Source: Palauibacter sp965207805 (GTDB lineage: Bacteria; Gemmatimonadota; Gemmatimonadetes; Palauibacterales; Palauibacteraceae). Taken from it: 64,000 nucleotides of DNA. The notes under the pieces are model-generated. The model was not told the DNA's origin, ran no database searches, and was given only the letters and a program-made list of their open reading frames with translations. The stretch lies in contig OZ242312.1 in the NCBI GenBank assembly GCA_965207805.1, forward strand, positions 2,294,001-2,358,000, written 5' to 3'. A program made the translations under genes and the position numbers. How positions within the stretch are numbered: the first letter of the stretch is position 1; every line of letters starts with the position of its first letter. Below, one piece after another: positions 44,717 to 53,783 of the stretch.

Positions 44717-47242
44717 ATGGTCCAGACCGCGCGCAACACTCGTCCTCTCTTCCTCATCCTGTCGCTATCGCTCCTCATCGTGGCGACGGGCTGCATCCGC
44801 CCCTTTGCGCGGCCGGCTCCCGGCCCGTCCGCTTCGGGCGGCGGCGGACCCGGCGCCCGTGGCGGCGGTGGGGCTGACGACGACGGGCCGGAGCCTTATT
44901 CCGAAGTCGTCACGGAGGAAGCGGTCACCGACTCGGGGATGGTCCATGTGCACCGGGTGGACGACAAGTGGCTGTTCGAGATTCCGGAGGAGATTCTGGG
45001 ACGCGAGATCCTGCTCGTGAGCCGGCTGGCGTCGGTTCCCGAGGGAATGGGCTACGGCGGACAGAAGGCGAATACACAGGTCCTTCGCTGGGAGAGGAAC
45101 GGGCCGGACGACGAGCGGATCTTCCTCCGCGTCGTGAGACACACGAATGTGGCGGACGAGGCCCTTCCGGTGGCGCGGGCCGTGCGGGGCGCGAACTTCG
45201 AGCCGATCCTGCGGGCGTTCGACATCGAGGCGCTGAACGACGACTCGACGAGCGTCGTCATCGACGCCACGCCGCTGTTCGAGTCCGACACCCCCATGCT
45301 CGGGCTGAGCCAGTCCCGCCGCGACGCGTACCGGGTGCGCTCGCTGGACTCGAACCGCACCTACGTCGACTGGATCAAGAGCTTCCCCCGCAACGTCGAA
45401 GTGCGGCATGTCCTCACCTACAACGCGCAGACGCCCCCGTCGAACGCGAGCACGAACTCGGTCTCGATGGAGATGAACCAGTCGATGGTCCTGCTCCCGG
45501 ACGAACCCATGGAGCCGCGGATCTTCGACGAGCGGGTGGGCTACTTCAACGTGAGCCAGGTGGACTACGGCCGCAGCGACCAGAAAGTCGTCACGCGCAC
45601 CTACGTGACCCGGTGGCGGCTCGAGCCGAGCGACACCGCGGCCTTCCGGCGCGGCGAACTCGTCGACCCGGTCAAACCCATCGTCTTCTACCTCGACCCC
45701 GCCACGCCCGAGAAGTGGCGACCGTACCTCATCCAGGGGATCGAGGACTGGCAGGAGGCCTTCGAGGCGGCGGGGTTCAGCAACGCGATCCATGGGCGGA
45801 TGCCGCCCTCCTTCGAGGAGGACCCCGAATTCAGCCCGGAAGACGTGCGCTATTCCGTGATCCGCTGGCTCCCGTCGCAGGTTCAGAACGCGTCCGGACC
45901 GCATGTGCACGACCCGAGGACCGGTGAAATCCTCGAGAGCGACATCCAGTGGTACCATAACGTCGCGAACCTGCTGCGGAACTGGTATCTGATTCAGACG
46001 GCGGCCGTGAATCCGGCGGCGCGACGGGCGCTCTTCGACGATGAGGTGATGGGCCGGCTGATCCGCTTCGTCGCCGCGCACGAGGTCGGACACACGCTCG
46101 GACTCCCGCACAACATGAAGTCGAGTTCCGCCTTCCCCGTGGATTCGCTGCGGGCCCCGGGCTTCGTGTGCCGCGAGGGGGTCGCCCCGTCGATCATGGA
46201 CTACGCGCGCTTCAACTACGTCGCGCAGCCGGAGGACGAGGGCGCGTGCGTGGATCCGCGGATCGGCGAATATGACCGCTTCTCGATCAACTGGGGCTAC
46301 CGCCCGATCCTGGATGCGGACACGGACGAGGAGCGCGCGACGCTCGACGCGTGGATCAGGGAGGTCGAGGACGACCCGGTCTACGCTTTCGGCGGTTCGA
46401 CGCCGATCGACCCGAGCGCCCAGACGGAGGCCGTCGGCTCCGACGCGATGGAGGCGAGCGATCTCGGGATCGAGAACCTGAAACGGATCCTGCCCCGACT
46501 CGTCGAGTGGAGCGGCGAGGGGCGCGAGGGGGAGAACTACGAGGAGTTGGCGGAACTCTACAACAACCTCGTCGGCCAGTGGAACCGCTACATGGGCCAC
46601 GTCGGGACCGTGGTCGGCGGGGTGACGCGGACGCGGAAGCGGATCGGGCAGGAGGGGGCCGTCTACGAGTTCGTGGACGAAGCCACGCAGCGGCGGGCGA
46701 TGGACTTCTTCGCACGGCAGGCCTTCGACCCGCCCACCTGGATGATCGACGAGAACGTCCTCTCGAAGATTGAGAACCCGTCGACGGTCGACCGGATGCG
46801 GAGCATCCAGGTGCGCGTTGTGAACCTGATCCTCGACCCCGGCCGCATGCAGCGGCTGATCGAGGCGGAAGCTCGCAACGGGGGCGACCACTACAGTCTC
46901 GGTGAACTGTTCGAGGATCTGCGCGGCTCGATCTGGGGAGAGCTGGAAACCGGCGCTCCGATCGGCGTCTACCGGCGCAACCTCCAGCGCGGATACCTGG
47001 AGCGGCTCGAATACCTGATGACGCAGGAACTCGCGCTCCCCTTCTTCTTCTTCGGCGGGCTCTCCGACTTCTTCACTTCGGTGGACGTGTCGCAGTCGGA
47101 CATTCGGGCCTTCGTGCGGGGTGAACTCCACGGGCTTCAGGACGCGATCGAACGCGCCCTCCGGCGGCGCCTCGACCGCACGACGGAACTGCACCTTCGG
47201 GACGCCCTCGCCAGGATCGACGACATCCTCGACCCCGACTGA
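44717..47242 (+). CDS. Large zinc metallopeptidase lipoprotein, metzincin-like (DUF5117/DUF4953 type)
   Basis: Protein of 841 residues with a lipoprotein signal (VATGC, Cys26) and a Gly-rich linker. The N-terminal half is beta-rich and matches the DUF5117-like region. The catalytic domain carries HEVGHTLGLPH (H455, E456, H459, H465), the HExxHxxGxxH zinc site, and a Met-turn IMDYARFNY (Met494). The C-terminal 250 residues are helical. Such proteins are common in Bacteroidota and Gemmatimonadota and probably act outside the inner membrane; the substrate is unknown. GGAAAG precedes the ATG at 44717. Confidence 0.9.
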   Translation: MVQTARNTRPLFLILSLSLLIVATGCIRPFARPAPGPSASGGGGPGARGGGGADDDGPEPYSEVVTEEAVTDSGMVHVHRVDDKWLFEIPEEILGREILLVSRLASVPEGMGYGGQKANTQVLRWERNGPDDERIFLRVVRHTNVADEALPVARAVRGANFEPILRAFDIEALNDDSTSVVIDATPLFESDTPMLGLSQSRRDAYRVRSLDSNRTYVDWIKSFPRNVEVRHVLTYNAQTPPSNASTNSVSMEMNQSMVLLPDEPMEPRIFDERVGYFNVSQVDYGRSDQKVVTRTYVTRWRLEPSDTAAFRRGELVDPVKPIVFYLDPATPEKWRPYLIQGIEDWQEAFEAAGFSNAIHGRMPPSFEEDPEFSPEDVRYSVIRWLPSQVQNASGPHVHDPRTGEILESDIQWYHNVANLLRNWYLIQTAAVNPAARRALFDDEVMGRLIRFVAAHEVGHTLGLPHNMKSSSAFPVDSLRAPGFVCREGVAPSIMDYARFNYVAQPEDEGACVDPRIGEYDRFSINWGYRPILDADTDEERATLDAWIREVEDDPVYAFGGSTPIDPSAQTEAVGSDAMEASDLGIENLKRILPRLVEWSGEGREGENYEELAELYNNLVGQWNRYMGHVGTVVGGVTRTRKRIGQEGAVYEFVDEATQRRAMDFFARQAFDPPTWMIDENVLSKIENPSTVDRMRSIQVRVVNLILDPGRMQRLIEAEARNGGDHYSLGELFEDLRGSIWGELETGAPIGVYRRNLQRGYLERLEYLMTQELALPFFFFGGLSDFFTSVDVSQSDIRAFVRGELHGLQDAIERALRRRLDRTTELHLRDALARIDDILDPD

Positions 47243-47266
47243 GCCGGCGGGGGACGCGGAACGAAA

Positions 47267-47292
47267 AAGGGCCGGGGGAGTCCCCGGCCCTT
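47267..47292. terminator. Bidirectional intrinsic terminator
   Basis: An 11-bp stem AAGGGCCGGGG/CCCCGGCCCTT with a 4-nt loop sits between the convergent metzincin-like gene and hsp20. On the minus strand it is followed by TTTTTCG; on the plus strand by the weaker TTCCTCT. Confidence 0.85.
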
Positions 47293-47321
47293 CCTCTGCC
47301 TGAACGGCTGACGCGCGACGA

Positions 47322-47753
47322 CTACTTCGCGCCGCCGACCGCCACGCGGTGCGGCTTCGCCTCCGGCGACTTCGGCAGCTCGACCGTGAGCACACCGGCG
47401 TTCAGGTGCGCCGCAACGCTCTCGCCGCGAATGGAGGCCGGAAGCGAGAAGCTGCGCGTGAACGGCTCGTTCCGTCGCTCGCGCACGTGGTAGGTGCGAC
47501 CCTTCTCTTCTTCCTCCTCCGCTCGCGCCCCGGAGATCGTGAGCACGCCGCGATCCACGGTGATGTCGATCTCGGCTTCGTTGAATCCCGGAAGCTCGAG
47601 TTCGAGACCGTATCCCTCTTCGGTCTCGTACAAATCCGCGGCCGCCACGGCACGGCTCGAGCGGTCGAGGTCCAGGAGGCCGTTGAACAGCCGGTCGAAG
47701 TCGAAGTCCCCGCGGCGTCGGGTCGGCGCCCGGTGAATGATGGTCGGTAGCAT
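47322..47753 (-). CDS. Small heat shock protein, Hsp20/alpha-crystallin family
   Basis: Protein of 143 residues. The alpha-crystallin domain (about 38-130) has ELPGFNEAEIDITVDRGVLTI and the C-terminal AGVLTVELPKSPEAKPHRV. A variable N-terminal segment contains FDRLFNGLLD. It is an ATP-independent holdase that keeps unfolded proteins soluble. GGAGGG lies seven bases before the ATG at 47753. No CIRCE-like repeat is seen upstream. Confidence 0.94.
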   Translation of the reverse strand: MLPTIIHRAPTRRRGDFDFDRLFNGLLDLDRSSRAVAAADLYETEEGYGLELELPGFNEAEIDITVDRGVLTISGARAEEEEEKGRTYHVRERRNEPFTRSFSLPASIRGESVAAHLNAGVLTVELPKSPEAKPHRVAVGGAK

Positions 47754-47944
47754 CGCGATACCCTCCGTCGAATCGTTGAAACGGTTTGTGCGTTCGGACC
47801 GCACCGGGGTTCCGGGATGGCACCCGCGGCGCGACCACTGGAGGGTGATGCAATCGGTGTGCCCGGCCATTCGTGCGTCTGGACGGGTGTGACCTGGTCG
47901 ATTATGCCAAATCGGCAGATGCGCCCGACCGTTTTCGCCAGGAC
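47754..47944 (-). other. hsp20 upstream region
   Basis: The 190 bases upstream of hsp20 include CATAAT (a good -10 on the minus strand, inside TTTGGCATAATCG) without a convincing -35. No coding frame is visible. Confidence 0.35.
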
Positions 47945-48502
47945 CTAGGGTCTCAGCCCAAGGAAAGAGGGCAGCACGCGCCCGAACCATCGTCCGATCG
48001 AACTCACGGGTACGGAAACGCCCACCGCGGTGGAGGTTTGCGGCGGGTCCGTGCTCGGCGCGTCGCCGGCGTCGCCTCCGCCGACCCCCGCCGCGGCGGC
48101 GGCCAGGGCCGCCGTTCCCGCCACGATCCCGGCCCCTAGCAGGACGCTCTTCGTCGTCGAGAATTCGCGCACCTCGATGCTGGCGACGCCATCGCGGGCC
48201 ACGCGAAGGGTGTCGTACTGCACGACGTCCTGGAACAGGCCGAGCGTATGCCGCGTCGTCGCTTCGAACTCGATCGTATCTCCCACGCTGATGATCTTCC
48301 CCTCGACGGCGACCGTCCCGGGAGGCGAATTGGGATCGACGATCGCCGACTGGATCGGCACGCGCAGTCTTGCCACGGTACCCACGGGCGCGTCTTCGGC
48401 GAGCCGGTAGGAGTAGCACCCCGAGACCGTGAATACGACGCACAGAAGGACGGCGAGCCGATGTCGTCGCGCTCGGCCGGCCGGAGAGTCAGAATGCCAC
48501 AT
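47945..48502 (-). CDS. Small lipoprotein of unknown function
   Basis: Protein of 185 residues. The signal peptide ends in VSGC (Cys29). A beta-rich region follows (LRVPIQSAIVD, GKIISVGDTIEFEA, with ASIEVREF near 110), then a hydrophobic Ala/Gly-rich segment around 118-140 that could be a glycine-zipper-like helix. I recognise no named family. Its start overlaps the end of the next upstream lipoprotein gene by 14 bases, so the two are probably co-translated downstream of the SusCD pair. Confidence 0.7.
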   Translation of the reverse strand: MWHSDSPAGRARRHRLAVLLCVVFTVSGCYSYRLAEDAPVGTVARLRVPIQSAIVDPNSPPGTVAVEGKIISVGDTIEFEATTRHTLGLFQDVVQYDTLRVARDGVASIEVREFSTTKSVLLGAGIVAGTAALAAAAAGVGGGDAGDAPSTDPPQTSTAVGVSVPVSSIGRWFGRVLPSFLGLRP

Positions 48503-48914
48503 CGAGGTCTCGCGTCAGGATCTGGTTGAACGAATAGACGAAGTGCCAGGGTTCGTCAGGAAATATCCCCCCGGATTCGTCCACGAGACCCCGGTCGTCC
48601 ACGTTCACGACGACCTGGACAGAAAGAGTATCCCCATCCAGCGACTCCACCTGGACGAACCACCGCCGGTCGATGGAGATATCCATCGCCCTCTGGAAGG
48701 GGATCTCGTGAACGATCGTGTCCGACCGGACCACCTGGACCCGCGTCACGCCGAACTCGTTGAGGCCGGCCACGAACTGCGTGGAGTAGATCGCCCTGAC
48801 CCGGTCGCCCGCCTCGCCCCGCATCTCGAAATAGATGTTCTCGGGCGTCGGGTCATCGAAAATCTCCGAGCACCCGCCAAGGGCGATCGCGGCCAACAGG
48901 AGCGGCAGTCCCAT
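48489..48914 (-). CDS. Small SusCD-associated lipoprotein
   Basis: Protein of 141 residues with lipobox LGGC (Cys15), then a compact, probably beta-sandwich domain (VQVVRSDTIVHEIPFQRAMDISIDRRWFVQVESLDGDTLSVQVVV). No family is recognised. The ATG at 48914 has no Shine-Dalgarno sequence and sits nine bases after a strong 14-bp hairpin. The gene follows the SusD gene and may supply an extra surface lipoprotein of the same uptake system. Confidence 0.65.
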   Translation of the reverse strand: MGLPLLLAAIALGGCSEIFDDPTPENIYFEMRGEAGDRVRAIYSTQFVAGLNEFGVTRVQVVRSDTIVHEIPFQRAMDISIDRRWFVQVESLDGDTLSVQVVVNVDDRGLVDESGGIFPDEPWHFVYSFNQILTRDLDVAF

Positions 48915-48923
48915 AAAGGGGGT

Positions 48924-48958
48924 GGCAGAGGCGGCGGGTGCGAGCCGCCGCCTCTGCC
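48924..48958 (-). terminator. Strong hairpin between the SusD gene and the small lipoprotein gene
   Basis: A perfect 14-bp GC-rich inverted repeat (GGCAGAGGCGGCGG and its complement) with a 7-nt loop starts six bases after the SusD stop. There is no T run, so it may be an mRNA-stabilising or attenuating structure rather than a complete terminator. Confidence 0.55.
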
Positions 48959-48964
48959 CTGAAG

Positions 48965-50296
48965 TCAACCTCCGCAACCCAGTCCGTTCAGGTGGCAGTT
49001 CGCCCGCAGCTCGATGATCGAAATCGGGAGCATCGTGCCCGGCGCCGCAGACGCGGCGGCGGCGCCCTGCCACTTGGGATCCGTGATTCCCCACCTGTAC
49101 ATGTCCGCCAGGCGCAGGCCCTGCAGCATCACGTTCACCCGCCGTGTGTGCTGGAGCATCTCCATCTCGGAGATCTGACCGGAGTAGGGCGTCAGGCCGT
49201 CCAGCGCGCGGATGTGGTTGATGTGCATGGCGAAGCCGTTGGAGTCGCCGCCCGCCAGCGAGTTCTCGGCCAGAATCAGGTGCATCATCCGGGCCGAGGC
49301 GAGCGTCAAGGGCGGATAGATCCCGCCCTTGTCGAGATAGCTGCCGCCCTTCCACTGGTTCAGCCACTTGATGACGGCCGGATCGTCGACGTTATCGACG
49401 GGATCCTGAAGTGCGATCCCGTTGATGTCGTTCTGGTCGTCGACCGTGGCGATCGATAGATCGATCTGGTTCTCCTTGCGGTCGTTGACCCAGGCCGCCA
49501 TCGAGTTGGACCTGCTGGCACTCGAGAATGTCAGGTTGTACGTCCAGTCCGGCTGGACGCTCGCCAGGACCGCACTGGCGTCCGCACCGGCCTCGCCTGA
49601 GGACACCAGCCCGCTTCCCGACGGCGACGGGTTGATCGCGTCCCATATCGCCCGTGACTGTCTGGCGCGAGCGCGGAGAGCCCTGGCCTGCGTCGCCATG
49701 TCGGTGGCCCCCACCTCCATGAAGCCGGAGATGGCCGAGGAGAAGCGGTCGATCGCACCATCCAGGACCTGACTCATGTTTGCCGGTCCGACCGGAGGTC
49801 CGCTCTCCGTCTTGTCCGAGAACGCGAAGTCCTCCTGGATCTCCCCGATCACCATGTAGATGATGCCGGAGTACAGGTACGCGCGCGCCAAGTCGGTCTT
49901 GATCGCGGTGGATGGGTTGTTGCTGAGGTGCTCCTGGACGATTTCGATGGCTTCATCGCTCATCCACCGGGCCTGTCCCATGGCCGGGAACGGGCCATCG
50001 ATGAACTCGTTCAGCGGATCATCCACGAATCCGAGATCGAGCGAGAGCCAGGCATCCCTGGAGCCGATCCAGCGCATCTCGTCGGACGCCACCAGGTACG
50101 GCTGCCAGGACTGGGACACGGAAGACGCCACGAGTGTGAGCGTTCCGTTCACGACGGCGGCCGCGGCGGCCTCCTGGCGGATGTCCTCCTCGACCAGGTC
50201 GTTGGGATTGTTGACGTCCAGCAGGTCGCCGCACCCAAGCGTGAAAGCGGCCAGAAGAGGCGCGGCCAACCAGGCCTTCATGTTTCGATTCCTCAT
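48965..50296 (-). CDS. SusD/RagB-family surface lipoprotein
   Basis: Protein of 443 residues. A lipoprotein signal ends in TLGC, followed by GDLLDVNNPND, the usual SusD N terminus. The helical TPR-like region (LARAYLYSGIIYMVIGEIQEDFAF) and C-terminal RRVNVMLQGLRLADMYRWG are typical of the family that captures oligosaccharides or other ligands for the partner SusC channel. ATG at 50296 (GGGAG upstream) and at 50281 (GAGGA upstream) are both possible; the second gives a cleaner signal peptide. It starts 22 bases after susC. Confidence 0.93.
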   Translation of the reverse strand: MRNRNMKAWLAAPLLAAFTLGCGDLLDVNNPNDLVEEDIRQEAAAAAVVNGTLTLVASSVSQSWQPYLVASDEMRWIGSRDAWLSLDLGFVDDPLNEFIDGPFPAMGQARWMSDEAIEIVQEHLSNNPSTAIKTDLARAYLYSGIIYMVIGEIQEDFAFSDKTESGPPVGPANMSQVLDGAIDRFSSAISGFMEVGATDMATQARALRARARQSRAIWDAINPSPSGSGLVSSGEAGADASAVLASVQPDWTYNLTFSSASRSNSMAAWVNDRKENQIDLSIATVDDQNDINGIALQDPVDNVDDPAVIKWLNQWKGGSYLDKGGIYPPLTLASARMMHLILAENSLAGGDSNGFAMHINHIRALDGLTPYSGQISEMEMLQHTRRVNVMLQGLRLADMYRWGITDPKWQGAAAASAAPGTMLPISIIELRANCHLNGLGCGG

Positions 50297-50318
50297 GGTA
50301 TGGTTCTCCCGCTTGGAT

Positions 50319-53300
50319 CTAGAAAGTGACGCGCACGGACATCGTGAAGCGCCGCGGCACCGGAATGCCCCAGCCTTCCGTCGAATTCAGGAAGTTGCAG
50401 TTGAGGCCTCCGTTGCAGCGCCCGAGGACGTTGCCCTCCGGGTCCATGCCGGGGTAGTCGCCCAGCATGAAGAGCAGCAGGTTGCGCACGCCCATGTTCA
50501 CCGTAGCGGCGGAGAAACCCCAGCGCTGGACGAACGTGGCCGGCACCCGGTAGCTGAGCGACAGCTCGCGCCACTGGATCCAGTCGGCGTCGTAGATCCC
50601 GTTCATGCCGCTCATCGGCGAGAGACCCTCGACTTCGTGGGCCCAGGCGACCGCCGCATCGAGCCGCTCGTCCGCCGACGAGCCCGGGTTCAGCATTGTG
50701 GCGTACAGTTCGGCCGAGCGCGGCGTGTTGCGCCCGATGAAGTTGTTCGCGCGCCGGAACATCCCCGAGAGATCCTGCACCTGGTGGCCGAACTTGTACT
50801 CCATGAGCGTCGTCAGCTGGAAGTTGCCCAGGAACGCGAGGTCGAAACCGAAGGAGCCCGCGTAGTCCGGAGTGGGGTCGCCGAGGTGCGTATCGAGCAA
50901 TCCGGCCCCGCAGTTATGCGACGCCAGCCCTCCGTTGGGCACTCCGAAGTCCTCGTTGCCGATCGCCAGAGGCTTGAAGCTGTTGGGATTGCGCGGCTGA
51001 CTGAAGTACGCGAGCGCCTGATCGCGCGTCGGCACCACGCACTGGCCGTCGACCGGATCGAGGATGTTCAGCGGGATCGCCACATCGGCGACCTTCGCGC
51101 CGAAGAAGGCGCCCGGCGTGAAGCCCTCCACCAGATAGTTGCGGTAGCGAGGGTAGCTGCCGCCGGTCTTCAGAGGAGGCGCTCCGCCCATGTCCGTGAT
51201 CTTCTCGGACAGGAAGGCCGTGTTCGCGAAGACGTTGAGCGAGATGTCCCGCGCCTGGATCAGGTTGCCGCGGATACCGAACTCGACGCCGTGGGCCGTT
51301 ACCTCGCCGATGTTGTCGAGCTGCGTCTGGGTGAACCCGCCCGTGACCGGGAACTGGCGCGCGACCATGGCGTCGGTGACCACCCGGTCCCAATAGGTCG
51401 CCTCGACGGACCACCGGTCGTTGAAGAGGCCCAGGTCGATCCCGAACTCCAGCTCCGTGGACACCTCGGGCCTCAACTGTTCGTTGCCGAGATTCGACGG
51501 CTGGACGCCGGGACCTACCTCCGTACCCAGCGATGAGAAGGTCGTGAACTTGTCGAAGGCGCCCGGCTGCAACCCGGACGTGCCGTAGGCTCCCTTGATC
51601 CGCATCGACGAGAAGACCTCGCTATCCCAGCGTTCGCTCGGGACGATCGCGAAGTTGGCCTTCGGGTAGAAGGCGGTGTTGAACGCCTCGCCGAACGCCG
51701 AGTTGGCATCCCAGCGAGCGCCCACCGTGAGGAAGAGCCAGTTGTCCCACCCGACCTGGTCCTGCACGTATCCGCCGAGCTGCGTCACCCGCAGCCAGTT
51801 TTCGAAGGAGGACTCGGAGCCCAGCGCCGAAAGCGTCTCCAGGCCGGGGCCGGGGAAGTCGCGTCCGCTGCCGCCCGCCGACTGCGACTGGCGCAGGAAC
51901 CCCTGCCCGCCGAACAGCAGCGTGTTCTCGAGCCGGCTGGTGTTGAAGACGTACGATCCCTTGATGTCGGCCGTTAGCTCGCGGCTGCGGTTCTCCTGGA
52001 CGTTCCGGCTCCCGTCCGGGGTCGAGCCCGAAAAGCCGTCCACGTTCCACCGATACGGCCGGAAACTGACCGCGTCGTCGGACGTGAAGTCGATCCCGAA
52101 GGTTCCGTTGATGTTGAACGCCTCCGAGGGCGAGAAGTCGATGTTCGTGGATCCCGCGAAGTGCTGCGAGTTCACGAAGTTCAACTGGTAGGCGTTCTCG
52201 CGCAGAGTGGCGAACGCCGGCTGGCCGTAGAAGTTGATCTGCCCGAGTTCCGGGTCGGCGTTGGCGAGCCGCAGCTGCGACATGAGCGCCGACGAGAACA
52301 CGCCGTAGATGTTGTTCGAGTTATCCGGCGTGTGATGCTCCATGTCCGAATAGAGCGTCGTCACGCCGATGCGCAGATCGCTGCTCGGGATCAGCGTGAA
52401 GTTGGTGTGGATCGACGCGCGGCGGTTGGTGTCGTTCTCGGGGTCCAGCCCCTCCGCCACGTCGAAGTTCTTCGCCGCGTCGTACGGCCCATCCTCGCTG
52501 GCGAGACGCGCGGAGGCGAAGTACTGGAACACGCTCGATCCGCCCTGCAGGGATCCGGAGTAGGTCTGACCGAACCCGGTGGTGAGCAGATCGGGAATCA
52601 GGTCGCGCTCAATCGGCTCCCAGGGCGACACGGGCTGTCCCCAGCGCGACGACATCAGGTTAACGGCGTCCGACAGGCGCTGGGCGTCGCCGTCTCCGGT
52701 GCAGCCGGGACTGGCGCAGACGCGGCCGGCGAAGTCGGCGACCGGCAGGATGCGGTTGGTCGGCACGGAGATCCCGGTCAGGTCGGCCCGGAAGGTGAAG
52801 CGCGGGGTCCCGATGGTGCCGCGCTTCGTGAAGATCTGGATCACGCCGTTCGAGGCCTCCGTGCCGTACAGGGTCGCGGCCGCGGCGCCCTTCAGAATCT
52901 CGACGCGCTCGATGGACTCGGGCGGAATATCGTCGAGTCGGGAGGGGTTCCCCTGCCCGTTGAAGTTCTGCACGGCGGAGCGGTCCACGCGGATTCCGTC
53001 CACGTAGACGATGGGCTCGTTCAGCTGCGACAGCGACGCCGAGCCGCGGATGCGGATGCGGGCGCCTTCGCCCGTGTAGCCCGACGAGGGCAGCGCCACC
53101 ACACCGGGCTCGCGGCCCGCGATGAGCTGGCTGAAGTCGGAGATCGGTGCGTTCTCAAGCTCCGCCGCGTCCAGGGTCGCGATCGTGTGGCCGAGCTTGC
53201 GTTTCTCGGTCGCGACGCCGGTGCCCGTCACGACGATCTCGTCCATTTGCACCGCGGTGACGTTGAGGGCGAAGTCCAGGGTCATGGTCGAGCCGGCGGC

Positions 53301-53591
53301 GACCGTCACCGTTTCCGAGGTCTGGCGGTAGCCGACCAGGCGGACGGTGACCGTCTGCTCGCCCGCGGGGACGTTGAGCAGGACGAAGTCCCCGCTTGCG
53401 TTCGTGAACGTCCCGATGCCGGTGCCCTCGATGAACACCTGCGCCGACGAAAGAGGTCGGAGGGAGCCCTCTTCAGTGACCTGGCCCGCGATGCTGCCCG
53501 CGGCCTGACCACTCAGGCCGGGGGCGATGCAGGCGAGCGCGAAAACGGCCACTCCCCATGCTCCGATATTGGGGAAAGCGATGCGTTTCAT
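50319..53591 (-). CDS. SusC/RagA-family TonB-dependent outer-membrane receptor
   Basis: Protein of 1090 residues. Signal peptide (1-28), carboxypeptidase-regulatory-like domain (about 33-115, GSIAGQVTEEGSLRPLSSAQ), TonB box region (MDEIVVTGTG), plug domain (about 125-240, with VYVDGIRVDRSAV and RVEILKGAAAATLYG), and a barrel ending in RVTF. It imports a ligand captured by the SusD partner encoded immediately downstream. AAGGAG precedes the ATG. The substrate is unknown; no polysaccharide-degrading enzyme is next to it. Confidence 0.95.
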   Translation of the reverse strand: MKRIAFPNIGAWGVAVFALACIAPGLSGQAAGSIAGQVTEEGSLRPLSSAQVFIEGTGIGTFTNASGDFVLLNVPAGEQTVTVRLVGYRQTSETVTVAAGSTMTLDFALNVTAVQMDEIVVTGTGVATEKRKLGHTIATLDAAELENAPISDFSQLIAGREPGVVALPSSGYTGEGARIRIRGSASLSQLNEPIVYVDGIRVDRSAVQNFNGQGNPSRLDDIPPESIERVEILKGAAAATLYGTEASNGVIQIFTKRGTIGTPRFTFRADLTGISVPTNRILPVADFAGRVCASPGCTGDGDAQRLSDAVNLMSSRWGQPVSPWEPIERDLIPDLLTTGFGQTYSGSLQGGSSVFQYFASARLASEDGPYDAAKNFDVAEGLDPENDTNRRASIHTNFTLIPSSDLRIGVTTLYSDMEHHTPDNSNNIYGVFSSALMSQLRLANADPELGQINFYGQPAFATLRENAYQLNFVNSQHFAGSTNIDFSPSEAFNINGTFGIDFTSDDAVSFRPYRWNVDGFSGSTPDGSRNVQENRSRELTADIKGSYVFNTSRLENTLLFGGQGFLRQSQSAGGSGRDFPGPGLETLSALGSESSFENWLRVTQLGGYVQDQVGWDNWLFLTVGARWDANSAFGEAFNTAFYPKANFAIVPSERWDSEVFSSMRIKGAYGTSGLQPGAFDKFTTFSSLGTEVGPGVQPSNLGNEQLRPEVSTELEFGIDLGLFNDRWSVEATYWDRVVTDAMVARQFPVTGGFTQTQLDNIGEVTAHGVEFGIRGNLIQARDISLNVFANTAFLSEKITDMGGAPPLKTGGSYPRYRNYLVEGFTPGAFFGAKVADVAIPLNILDPVDGQCVVPTRDQALAYFSQPRNPNSFKPLAIGNEDFGVPNGGLASHNCGAGLLDTHLGDPTPDYAGSFGFDLAFLGNFQLTTLMEYKFGHQVQDLSGMFRRANNFIGRNTPRSAELYATMLNPGSSADERLDAAVAWAHEVEGLSPMSGMNGIYDADWIQWRELSLSYRVPATFVQRWGFSAATVNMGVRNLLLFMLGDYPGMDPEGNVLGRCNGGLNCNFLNSTEGWGIPVPRRFTMSVRVTF

Positions 53592-53664
53592 GCGGCACTC
53601 CTTCGGCTGGAGGGTCGGGAACGGCCGAACGGTCCGGTCTCGGTTCCTTCAACTCGTTCCACGA

Positions 53665-53693
53665 TTTATAGGTCCAAACACCACCGCCGTAAA
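53665..53693 (-). promoter_or_regulatory. Promoter of the SusCD operon
   Basis: On the minus strand TTTACG (-35, 53688-53693) and TATAAA (-10, 53665-53670) are 17 bases apart. The predicted start near 53658 leaves a 5' leader of about 67 bases. An imperfect inverted repeat (AACACCACC with GGTGGGTGTT) flanks the -35 and could bind a regulator. Confidence 0.6.
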
Positions 53694-53783
53694 GGGGCCC
53701 CGCCCAAAAAGGTGGGTGTTCGCATGAATTCCATCCGTTCAGCCGTTTGCTCCCGCACCGCCGCTCACTTGCCGCGCAGGCCG

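Noticed and set aside
44765..47395. Minus-strand frame of 876 codons opposite the metzincin-like gene
   Set aside because: The plus-strand gene has a signal peptide and a complete HExxHxxGxxH site; the antisense frame has no recognisable feature and crosses the terminator.
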